Positions 1-6,896 of a stretch of DNA of 18,691 bases are shown here, one piece after another. Made by a program: the position numbers and the translations under genes. How positions within the stretch are numbered: the stretch's first letter is position 1; every line of letters starts with the position of its first letter. Origin of the DNA: Phycisphaerales bacterium. GTDB taxonomy: Bacteria; Planctomycetota; Phycisphaerae; Sedimentisphaerales; Anaerohalosphaeraceae. The stretch covers positions 1 to 18,691 of the forward strand of contig DRGS01000099.1 in the NCBI GenBank assembly GCA_011053245.1, given 5' to 3'. A model generated the notes under the pieces. The model was given only the letters and a program-made list of their open reading frames with translations, was not told where the DNA came from and did not search any database.

Positions 1-541
1 CATAAGCGTCCTGCACTACCTTAGGCATATTTTTATATATGTGCCCCGAAGCGGAACCAAATGGTATTCCACTGGGCGTATACCCTTCAATTGCAGGTGA
101 AACAAGCGCGGCTATTTTGCCTTTCAGGAACGATGGATGCGCAACTATGGTGTGATAGAGCCAAGTTCTTGATACATCGCTATGCTCGCGTCCCTGACAT
201 GTAGGCGTAACCGAGATATACTTTGGGTCGCCGGTTGTTCCACTTGTTTGTGCAAACATGATCGGATCCTCGGCAGTTAGAATGTTTTTCTGGCCATTAA
301 TGATTCTTTTGACATCTTTATGAATGTCTTTGTATTTTATTACGGGCACTTGTTTTTGATAATCAGCCACTGTTTTTATGGATGAAAAGATATAGCGTTT
401 ACCATATTCAGTATTCTTGTTTTTCTGTAGAATTGCCAACATCTTTTGCTTTTGAGTTTCGACAGGATTTCGCGTGGCCTTTTCAAATCGTCTTGCAGAA
501 CGTTTTGTGACGAACTTGAGTATGATATTTGCGATTGACAT
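1..541 (-). CDS. GH3-family acyl-adenylate/amido synthetase-like protein, N-terminal part (runs off left edge)
   Basis: Read leftward from ATG at 541, this frame stays open for 180 codons to the window edge, so the C-terminal part is missing. A good ribosome binding site (GAAAGGAG) lies about 9 nt upstream of the ATG. Residues 98-112 read QTSGTTGDPKYISVT, the ATP/AMP-binding signature of GH3 proteins (the firefly-luciferase-like ANL fold best known from plant auxin-amido synthetases). The N-terminal region, including NTEYGKRY (43-50) and VPVIKYKDI (66-74), also fits GH3 family members. GH3 enzymes activate a carboxylic acid as an acyl-adenylate and usually transfer it to an amino acid; bacterial members are mostly uncharacterised. 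No signal peptide is seen, so it is probably cytoplasmic. It is the last visible gene of a minus-strand operon, 34 nt after the enolase-superfamily gene. Family assignment is firm; substrate is unknown. Confidence 0.86.
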   Translation of the reverse strand, partial: MSIANIILKFVTKRSARRFEKATRNPVETQKQKMLAILQKNKNTEYGKRYIFSSIKTVADYQKQVPVIKYKDIHKDVKRIINGQKNILTAEDPIMFAQTSGTTGDPKYISVTPTCQGREHSDVSRTWLYHTIVAHPSFLKGKIAALVSPAIEGYTPSGIPFGSASGHIYKNMPKVVQDAY

Positions 542-575
542 AATACTATGCTCCTTTCAGATTTATCGGTACAGG

Positions 576-1736
576 TCATTTGACCTCTATCGCGTCAGTC
601 TTATATTTATCAATAATTGTTTTGATCGGTTCAATGCCAAGGCCTGGCTTTTTTAAAGCCCTTGCCCACCCGCCAAAACCTATGGTCATACCGGGTTTTG
701 TAATATCCTGTTTAAGTAATATATTGCCATACGATCCTTCAAACCATTTTATCGCATCGCATCTGGTAGCCAAGTGCCTGCCTGCTGCTGATAAAATCCC
801 TGTTTCTCCTACTTGTGCGCCCAACTGACACTTGAGACCGGCATTTATTGCAAGTCGATATATTCGGAATGAATTTATTATTCCTCCGCACTTTGATATT
901 CTAATGTTAAAAATATCACAGCCTTTTTCTTTGATAAGAGTTTCGCAGTCTTTAACCGAACACAACGATTCGTCCGCAACTACGGGAACTATTTTGGCGG
1001 CGGTAACTTTCTTCATTCCTTCGAGATCGTTTGCGGCTACGGGTTGTTCGACTCCCTTGATATTGTAGTGGCGCATTGCTTCGAGTTGCCGGATCGACTC
1101 ATCGGCGGACCATGCGCAATTGGCATCGATCCTAAGGCTTATCTTCGGGCCCAGAACGGATCTTGCCGTTTTCAGTATTTCCAGATTTAAGTCCAGCGAT
1201 TCGACTACTTTAACCTTTACTTGAGTCAGTCCAAAGAGGCGCATCAGCAAAGCATACTTTTTAACCTTAGCCGGTTTGCTTGTAGCAATAACACCGCTGT
1301 ACCTCACCTTTTTATGAATTACAGAGCCGATCACCATCCCGGCGCTTGTCCCGAAAGACTTCCCCGCAAGATCTAAAACGGCAATCTCGCTTGCACAAAA
1401 AGCAGCCTGCTGATTACGATTCAGATCGCCTATAATGTATATAAGAGCTTGCTTTACATGCTCAAGACTGCTGAATTCCTTTCCTGTTAAGTAAGGGAGT
1501 ATATTTTCTGTAAGATCTTTTTTGACACTGTCTATGGTCTCACCGGAGACATACGGTCTTGGACAACATTCTCCCCATCCCGTTAAACCATTTTCGTCTT
1601 GAACGCGCACAAGAATATTTCTGGCGATCTTACGTTTTGCAAGAGCATGGGAAACAGAGATTCTCATTGGAATTTCAATCGTATAGATTTTAAATCCTTT
1701 AATTTTCATCAAGCTGCTTTCATACAATGAATTCAC
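576..1736 (-). CDS. Enolase-superfamily (MLE subgroup) epimerase/racemase-like enzyme
   Basis: This is a muconate-lactonizing-enzyme-subgroup protein, the group that holds dipeptide epimerases, o-succinylbenzoate synthases and N-acylamino-acid racemases. Numbered from GTG 1736, the catalytic KxK is K174/K176 (VKVKVV), the metal ligands are D204 (RIDAN), E230 (GVEQP) and D255 (VADES), and the opposite-face lysine is K282 (RISKCGG). All are intact, so the enzyme should be active: it abstracts an alpha-proton next to a carboxylate, with Mg2+. The frame opens with GTG 1736, which overlaps the upstream hydrolase stop (GTGA), suggesting translational coupling. ATG at 1709 is an equally good or better start, because family members begin at the MKIKGF strand. 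No signal peptide, so cytoplasmic. The GH3 partner downstream favours an N-acylamino acid or peptide substrate, which is inference. Muconate cycloisomerase or OSBS activity cannot be excluded. Confidence 0.9.
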   Translation of the reverse strand: MNSLYESSLMKIKGFKIYTIEIPMRISVSHALAKRKIARNILVRVQDENGLTGWGECCPRPYVSGETIDSVKKDLTENILPYLTGKEFSSLEHVKQALIYIIGDLNRNQQAAFCASEIAVLDLAGKSFGTSAGMVIGSVIHKKVRYSGVIATSKPAKVKKYALLMRLFGLTQVKVKVVESLDLNLEILKTARSVLGPKISLRIDANCAWSADESIRQLEAMRHYNIKGVEQPVAANDLEGMKKVTAAKIVPVVADESLCSVKDCETLIKEKGCDIFNIRISKCGGIINSFRIYRLAINAGLKCQLGAQVGETGILSAAGRHLATRCDAIKWFEGSYGNILLKQDITKPGMTIGFGGWARALKKPGLGIEPIKTIIDKYKTDAIEVK

Positions 1737-2707
1737 TGGCCAATACTTATATTCTTTTTGATCCAGAAGTCCATATCTGCAACCATACGCTGCGGCACAT
1801 CGAACTGGATCGAGTGAGTCTGATCACCGTAAACGTGAATATCAAGTACATCCTCGGTTCCATCCAGCAGGACATTCAAAACTTTTTTGTTGTTTATGAT
1901 CTCATCTTTTCCCGCCAGGAAAAGCAGTACGGGCAACTTATTAGAGGCGGCATTCTTTGAGATGTAATCATCCAGCCTGTTGGATTCAAAAAAGAATCTG
2001 GTTGTTGCGTGACGAAGTCTAAGTTTATCTTTATGTATCAATTCGAGAAATTTTTCGTCTTTTGTGAACATTTCAGGCTTTATAGGGATTTTAACCAGAT
2101 CCTTAGCCGAGCCAGACTGGATCAATACGCGTGTTTTGTCCAGGATATTTAAATCGACATCAACAGATATGCCAGGTGTAATTAAGATCAGACCATCAAA
2201 AGTGTCAGGATATGAAAGGACATACGCAAAGCCAAGTTTGCCTCCCCATGATAAACCTACAAGATAAACGTGACCATATTTTCTGTGTAGAGGTGTTGCA
2301 AAAGACTCAATATCCTTAAAGAGAGTTTCGTATGAATCGATGTCACCTGAAACAAAATATCTGTTTTCACGGTTTAAACCGCTGCCTCTCCGATCAAGGC
2401 AAAAAATATCATATCCTTTCAAAGCCAGACGATCCGCAGCCTCGCGGAACCAGCCGGCGTGGCTCTCGATGCCATGGAGATATACAATGGCTGCCTTAGA
2501 CCTCTGTGTTGTTCTGGAATGTTCTATATATGCCAACTCTGAGTTGTCAAAGGAAGTGTATATTTTGACTCTGCGGACTGTTTCAGGATACGGGGAAACG
2601 TAATAGTCAACGGCCTTGAGTTGCCCCTGACCCGCTAAAGTGCCCGGAGATGAACATCCCGGAAGAATAAAAAATGGGAGTAAAATTAAAATCCATAATG
2701 GTTTCAC
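1733..2707 (-). CDS. Alpha/beta-hydrolase lipoprotein (monoacylglycerol-lipase/Hydrolase_4-like)
   Basis: The start is GTG 2707, with GAGGT 8 nt upstream. The N-terminus is a lipoprotein signal (hydrophobic stretch 4-16, lipobox LPGC with Cys18), so the enzyme is probably tethered to the membrane outside the cytoplasm. The fold is clear: oxyanion strand YLHG (76-79), DRRGSG (105-110), nucleophile elbow GLSWGG with Ser153, likely acid Asp268 (AGKDE) and His298 (GDQTH). This resembles the serine-hydrolase Hydrolase_4 group (lysophospholipase, monoacylglycerol lipase), which cleaves short esters or acylglycerols. It is the first gene of the minus-strand operon. Its last codons overlap the enolase-superfamily reading frame by 4 nt, so it could release an acyl group or acylated compound used by the downstream enzymes (inference). 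The actual substrate is unknown. Confidence 0.88.
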   Translation of the reverse strand: MKPLWILILLPFFILPGCSSPGTLAGQGQLKAVDYYVSPYPETVRRVKIYTSFDNSELAYIEHSRTTQRSKAAIVYLHGIESHAGWFREAADRLALKGYDIFCLDRRGSGLNRENRYFVSGDIDSYETLFKDIESFATPLHRKYGHVYLVGLSWGGKLGFAYVLSYPDTFDGLILITPGISVDVDLNILDKTRVLIQSGSAKDLVKIPIKPEMFTKDEKFLELIHKDKLRLRHATTRFFFESNRLDDYISKNAASNKLPVLLFLAGKDEIINNKKVLNVLLDGTEDVLDIHVYGDQTHSIQFDVPQRMVADMDFWIKKNISIGQ

Positions 2708-2837
2708 TTTTAACTACCTCGCAAGCCCGTCATTTCGCTCCAGTTGAAATTCCTGTAAGACATTGATCTTACACCTCAAAACAGATTATAAACCGGTATC
2801 TATATTGAATTATTACAAAGTTCTGCAATCTGTTCAA

Positions 2838-2866
2838 TCAGGAAATTCCCTATGCCAAAGTAAGGT
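2838..2866 (+). repeat. Recurrent intergenic element, copy 1 (upstream of kinase)
   Basis: The core is CCCTATGCCAAAGTAAGG (2848-2865), preceded by TCAGGAAATT. It aligns without gaps to the copies at 9587, 11062 and 14224 and with one gap to 6769; it matches the 9587 copy at about 20 of 29 positions. It lies about 127 nt 5' of the kinase start, in the same orientation relative to the gene as the other copies. It could be a protein-binding site, part of a leader RNA or a small dispersed repeat. Confidence 0.6.
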
Positions 2867-2907
2867 ATTTTTGCCTTGCCAATACCGTACATAATGGCAT
2901 AAATACC
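2864..2907 (+). promoter_or_regulatory. Imperfect hairpin in kinase leader
   Basis: The left arm GGTATTTTTGCC (2864-2875) and right arm GGCATAAATACC (2896-2907) pair at 11 of 12 positions around a 20-nt loop. A competing shorter stem exists, because GGTATT (2864-2869) can also pair with AATACC (2881-2886). No U-tract follows, so it is not a standard terminator. A leader-RNA switch or a dyad operator are both possible; which applies cannot be told from the sequence. Confidence 0.4.
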
Positions 2908-2992
2908 ATAGAGCAGTACAATAATTTGGGGTGGCGCAAGCGTTTTTTGAGTTATTTTTGTCCACATGAGTGCTTGACATGGCTTTGCTGAT

Positions 2993-5140
2993 ATGACTAT
3001 TGATAACACAAAAAGTAAATTTACGGGACGGGTTTACTTAAATACAGTTCCGCGAAAACCACTTCGTCAGATGTGGTCATTCGTAGCCGTCATCGTTGCA
3101 ATTGTCTTTGCTGTTGGTATATGGACTTTAATGGCTGTTCGTGAATCCGTTATCGATATATATACCGGCAAACTTCAAGTTATACTCAACGCCGATATAG
3201 CAGCTCTGACTAACTGGATCGACAACGAAAAAGACGATGTTGAAATATTAGCAAAACAGCCCGGTTTAAACGAAGAAATCGTCCGTCTGGAACAAAAAAG
3301 TCAAGCCGAAAGCGATGTAAGGCAAACTTTATTGGATTCAGATGAACTTAAAACTGTGCGTAATTTACTGATGCCATTGTATGAAGAAGATGACTATCAG
3401 GGATTCTATATTATTAATCGCTTTGGTAGATGTATCGCTTCGGTTTCTGACAGCATGGTTGGCAGTGAGATCAAATCGGAACAAATGGTTTTTTTTACAA
3501 ATGTTCTTCGCGGCAAAACTATTGCTAACAGGCCTGTGATAATCTCGACTGAAGATGACAGTCCGGGCGGCTTGCCTGTAATTTTATTTGCGACGCCTAT
3601 ATACAATGACAGCGGTATAGCAGTTGCGGCATTGGCACTTGCAAGCGATCCTGAAAAGGATTTTACGCGTATTCTGTCTATCGCAAGGACTGGTAATACA
3701 GGTGAAACATACGCTTTCGATAAAGATGGGGTAATGCTTTCCGGAAGCCGCTTTCTCGATCAACTCAAAGAAATAGGTCTTATTGAAGATTCCGCGAAAT
3801 CGATTTTGAATCTTAAGATACGCGATCCGGGAGGCAACTTACTCAAAGGTTATAAAAGTCAACTGCCAATAGCGGCAAGACCTTTAACAAAGATGGCAGC
3901 TTCTGCTGTTATCGGCCAATCGGGAATAGACCTGGAAGGATACCGCGGGTATCGTGGAGTCAAGGTAATAGGAGCATGGACATGGCTGGATGATCATGAG
4001 TTTGGAATCGCTACAGAAGTCGATAGTTATGAAGCGTATAAAGTTCTGCGGCCACTGAAAATAGCATTTGCCTGCCTTATCCTTGTGCTCGTTCTGGCGG
4101 CAGGGATCATTACAGTTTTCGTATACAAGGTTGAAAATCTAAAGGAGCGTATAAAGACAGTTCAACAGCTTGGCCAATATACGCTTGAAGAAAAGATAGG
4201 AGAAGGAGGGTTTGGTGTTGTTTACAAAGCCAGACATGCTATGCTCCAAAGACCGACAGCTCTTAAGATGCTAAAAAAAGAAGTCCTCAGTCCCGATGCA
4301 ATAGCAAGATTTGAGCGAGAAGTTCAATTGACTAGCCAGTTGACACATCCTAACACTATCGAAATTTACGATTACGGCAGAACGTCAAAGGGGATTTTCT
4401 ACTACGTCATGGAATATCTAAAAGGCATAACTTTGACACAGCTTCTGGCAATTGAGCCGTATGTGCCACCGGAAAGAGTTCTATGCATTGTAAAGCAAAT
4501 TTGCGGTTCACTTGAAGAGGCACATGGGATCGGTCTTATTCATCGAGATATTAAGCCTCAGAATATTATCATTTGCCAGAGAGGGCTTCAAAGTGATGTA
4601 GTAAAGGTCCTGGATTTTGGGCTGGCAAGAGACATAAATGTCTCCAGTGATGTTCAGGTTACTGTCGCAAATGTAGTTGCGGGCACACCAATATATATCG
4701 CCCCCGAAAGACTTAAAGACAGTAAGAATTTTAATGCAAGAAGTGATATTTACTCGCTTGGCGGAGTGATGTTTAACCTTTTAACTGGCCAGGATGTTTT
4801 TCACGGTATCAGTACTGTCGATATATGCAATCAGGTAATAAACGCTGTTCCGCCGAGAGCATCGGAACTTATATCTCATTTTATCCCTTCCGAATTAGAT
4901 GATCTTGTTTTCAGTTGTCTCTCCAAAGACCCTGCCAATAGACCTGAAAGTTGTTCCGAAATAATCGAAACACTCGATTCGATAAAAAATAATGTCTGGA
5001 CACAAAAAGACGCAAAGCAATGGTGGGCACAAAACTGGCATAAAATCGATTCTGCTGGCCTAACGCCTTCCGTTGAGCCAAACCCGGATGATTCTGATGA
5101 TTCAACTATCGATAGACATATTCAAAAAGAACGCATTTGA
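2993..5140 (+). CDS. Transmembrane Ser/Thr protein kinase with extracytoplasmic dCache sensor
   Basis: Residue order: short cytoplasmic N-terminus, TM1 (about 28-48), extracytoplasmic sensor (about 50-350), TM2 (about 355-378), Hanks-type kinase domain (about 395-665) and an acidic tail. The sensor shows dCache hallmarks: FYIINRFGRCIAS (138-150), ETYAFDKDGVMLS (238-250) and the closing GAWTWLDDHEFGIATEVD (327-344). Kinase motifs are complete: glycine loop GEGGFG (403-408), ATP lysine K425, helix-C E443, HRDIKPQN (517-524) with catalytic D519, DFG (541-543) and APE (570-572). It should phosphorylate Ser/Thr in the cytoplasm in response to a small extracellular ligand. There is no PASTA domain. 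ATG 2993 is the first possible in-frame start (a TGA lies 16 nt upstream); its ribosome binding site is weak. It sits 46 nt before the FAH-like lipoprotein gene and is probably cotranscribed with it. The ligand is unknown. Confidence 0.93.
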   Translation: MTIDNTKSKFTGRVYLNTVPRKPLRQMWSFVAVIVAIVFAVGIWTLMAVRESVIDIYTGKLQVILNADIAALTNWIDNEKDDVEILAKQPGLNEEIVRLEQKSQAESDVRQTLLDSDELKTVRNLLMPLYEEDDYQGFYIINRFGRCIASVSDSMVGSEIKSEQMVFFTNVLRGKTIANRPVIISTEDDSPGGLPVILFATPIYNDSGIAVAALALASDPEKDFTRILSIARTGNTGETYAFDKDGVMLSGSRFLDQLKEIGLIEDSAKSILNLKIRDPGGNLLKGYKSQLPIAARPLTKMAASAVIGQSGIDLEGYRGYRGVKVIGAWTWLDDHEFGIATEVDSYEAYKVLRPLKIAFACLILVLVLAAGIITVFVYKVENLKERIKTVQQLGQYTLEEKIGEGGFGVVYKARHAMLQRPTALKMLKKEVLSPDAIARFEREVQLTSQLTHPNTIEIYDYGRTSKGIFYYVMEYLKGITLTQLLAIEPYVPPERVLCIVKQICGSLEEAHGIGLIHRDIKPQNIIICQRGLQSDVVKVLDFGLARDINVSSDVQVTVANVVAGTPIYIAPERLKDSKNFNARSDIYSLGGVMFNLLTGQDVFHGISTVDICNQVINAVPPRASELISHFIPSELDDLVFSCLSKDPANRPESCSEIIETLDSIKNNVWTQKDAKQWWAQNWHKIDSAGLTPSVEPNPDDSDDSTIDRHIQKERI

Positions 5141-5186
5141 GACCTATATGAAAATTTGAGATTTGACTCTGTCAAAGGAGATTCGA

Positions 5187-6731
5187 ATGAAACGGATATA
5201 CCTTTTGCTAACTATCTTAGCGTTATTTTACGGTACTGGCTGTTCAAGTAAGATCGTCAAACCTAAAGCTTTGGATACTTCGTTTTTAGAAAGCAATTAT
5301 AATTTAAATAAATTGCTGAAAAAAGCCGAAGACGAGCAGTCGATAGTTAACCCTGATATCTTGTGGATGGATGGTATTGATTCCCGAACAGATCTTACTT
5401 TTGCAGCTTTCCGCCAGGAAGCCGGTAAAAAGATATTTTGTCTTGTTCTTGATTGTAGCCCGGACAAAGATTCTTTGATTCTTTTGCCCCTTGGACCGGA
5501 TGAGACTCCAATAAGTGTTCTCGCAGATAGCCGTAAGCTCCGTGATCTAAGGCAAATAGCCGAACTTTATAATCCCGAAAAAACATTACCTGACGAGATT
5601 ATTCGAGTTTCTATAAAAGAAGCTATCCATAAAAAACTTTTGGGCTCTCCATTGCCCGAACCTAAACATATTTATGCGGTCGCGGCAAATTTCCCAAGCC
5701 ATTTGAATTACGACCTTGCAATAGATGACATCAAATCAAAGAAAAAAATTCTCAACAAAGCCTTGGCGAGAGTTTTTCTAAAATACCCGGCAGTAAATCC
5801 ACCACCCATGCAAATCTTCGATGAAAACAGTCTTTCAGGGCTTTTGGGGCCATTTGATGAAATAACTTATCCCGAAACGATATTGATACCCAAAACTCTA
5901 AACGGCGATTTGCATCTTAAAACCAGCGCTAAACTTGATTATGAAGTGGAGATAGGGGTGGTCTTTCAAAAGAAACTTATCTGGGAAATGATAAAAACCG
6001 CTGGCGACGATGAAATTCGTTCGGCAATAGCAGGTTTCGTTTTGATAAATGACACGAAGGTACGGAACCCTCAAGTTATGCTGAAAGTTCTTTGCGACGA
6101 GTGCATCTCACAGCCTGACGATCCTTATCGAATTAACGATAAAAAACTTGACATGACTTTAGGTATATGGGACCAATACACTTGTCATTGGTGGAGCTAT
6201 GCTGCAAGTTGTGGAAGATTTACGTCTATCGGTCCGTTTTTTGTTGTTGCTCCTGACGACCGTTCGTTTCCTTCGCGGGCCATAATGTGCGCTAGAAGTT
6301 ACGGCCCGCAAGAGCAAAGAAAATATCCAAAACCGGAGAATTGCATTGAAGATGTTTTGTACTTACGGCAATTTTCAAAGGTAACCGAACAGGACAGTTA
6401 TCCGGATAGTATGATCTGGAACATTCCTAAGATCGTTCGATCGATCTTAAGTCCTGACAGCGTGCTTTCATTTACAGGCACCGAACCTACGATTGAAGCA
6501 GGCGATATTATCTGTCTGGGAACGCCGGGGGGGACAGTCTTAACAAGTATGCCCTTTTTTATCTTCGATATTTCCGAGGACATTTTGTTTTGGAAAGAAC
6601 CGCTGTTTTGGTACGACATGTTTTTCAAAGGAAAATCAAAATTTTTTGTTCACAATGGAGACAAACTTTTCCTTTGGGGGCAAGGTTTGGGATTCCAGTA
6701 CTTAACCGTGCGGCAAGATCATAATAAATGA
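5187..6731 (+). CDS. Fumarylacetoacetate-hydrolase-like protein with lipoprotein signal
   Basis: ATG 5187 was chosen because AAGGAG lies 7 nt upstream and the product then starts directly with a lipoprotein signal (MKRIYLL, lipobox GTGC, Cys19). An in-frame TTG 24 nt earlier would disrupt that. The C-terminal part matches the FAH fold: HIYAVAANFPSH (161-172), ExE metal ligands in DYEVEIG (E253, E255), GFVLINDTKVR with D289, SIGPFFVV (347-354) and GDIICLGTPGGT near 435-447. FAH enzymes hydrolyse C-C bonds of acylpyruvates or decarboxylate/hydrate related keto acids with Mg2+ or Ca2+. They are normally cytoplasmic, so a lipidated exported member is unusual. Residues 20-155 form an N-terminal extension with no family I recognise. 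The gene follows the sensor kinase by 46 nt. Metal ligands look retained, but the reaction is unknown. Confidence 0.8.
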   Translation: MKRIYLLLTILALFYGTGCSSKIVKPKALDTSFLESNYNLNKLLKKAEDEQSIVNPDILWMDGIDSRTDLTFAAFRQEAGKKIFCLVLDCSPDKDSLILLPLGPDETPISVLADSRKLRDLRQIAELYNPEKTLPDEIIRVSIKEAIHKKLLGSPLPEPKHIYAVAANFPSHLNYDLAIDDIKSKKKILNKALARVFLKYPAVNPPPMQIFDENSLSGLLGPFDEITYPETILIPKTLNGDLHLKTSAKLDYEVEIGVVFQKKLIWEMIKTAGDDEIRSAIAGFVLINDTKVRNPQVMLKVLCDECISQPDDPYRINDKKLDMTLGIWDQYTCHWWSYAASCGRFTSIGPFFVVAPDDRSFPSRAIMCARSYGPQEQRKYPKPENCIEDVLYLRQFSKVTEQDSYPDSMIWNIPKIVRSILSPDSVLSFTGTEPTIEAGDIICLGTPGGTVLTSMPFFIFDISEDILFWKEPLFWYDMFFKGKSKFFVHNGDKLFLWGQGLGFQYLTVRQDHNK

Positions 6732-6768
6732 ATTGTATTCTCGCGGATTCTTATATTAAACTTAAGTA

Positions 6769-6797
6769 ATCGGAAACTTCCTGACACCAAAATAGGG
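6769..6797 (+). repeat. Recurrent intergenic element, copy 2 (upstream of large hydrolase)
   Basis: This is the most divergent copy: ATCGGAAACTT followed by CCTGACACCAAAATAGGG (6780-6797). It needs a one-base gap to align with the other copies, but keeps the CCAAAATAGGG half and the preceding GGAAA block. It lies 100 nt 5' of the ATG at 6897, inside a 165-nt gene-free gap. The rest of that gap shows only the AGGTGA ribosome binding site (6885-6890). Confidence 0.45.
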
Positions 6798-6896
6798 AAA
6801 AATCTTATGGTTAAAACAGAGCGAAACCTGATAAATTAGCGGTTTGTTAGTATTTATTGGCTGTCTTTTGACAACAGTAGAGGCAGGTGAGTAAAT

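Larger units (their letters stand above)
2708..2992. other. Divergent intergenic region between hydrolase operon and kinase
   Basis: These 285 nt separate two divergent transcription units and must hold promoters for both. Supported contents are a conserved intergenic element (2838-2866) and a long imperfect hairpin just after it (2864-2907). The GAGGT ribosome binding site of the hydrolase is at its left end. A TTGACA at 2974-2979 is too close to the kinase ATG to be a convincing -35 box for that start. No small gene could be supported. Confidence 0.6.

Noticed and set aside
2974..3003. TTGACA at 2974 as -35 box of a kinase promoter
   Set aside because: A -10 box at normal spacing would fall after the kinase ATG at 2993, leaving no leader. 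A downstream start is not supported by the protein, whose TM1 begins near residue 28.
2800..3009. Minus-strand open frame overlapping the kinase start
   Set aside because: It overlaps the kinase coding start and the leader hairpin, and lacks a ribosome binding site.
5163..5186. TTG 5163 as start of the FAH-like lipoprotein
   Set aside because: ATG 5187 has AAGGAG 7 nt upstream and gives a direct lipoprotein signal; the TTG extension would place that ribosome binding site inside the coding region.
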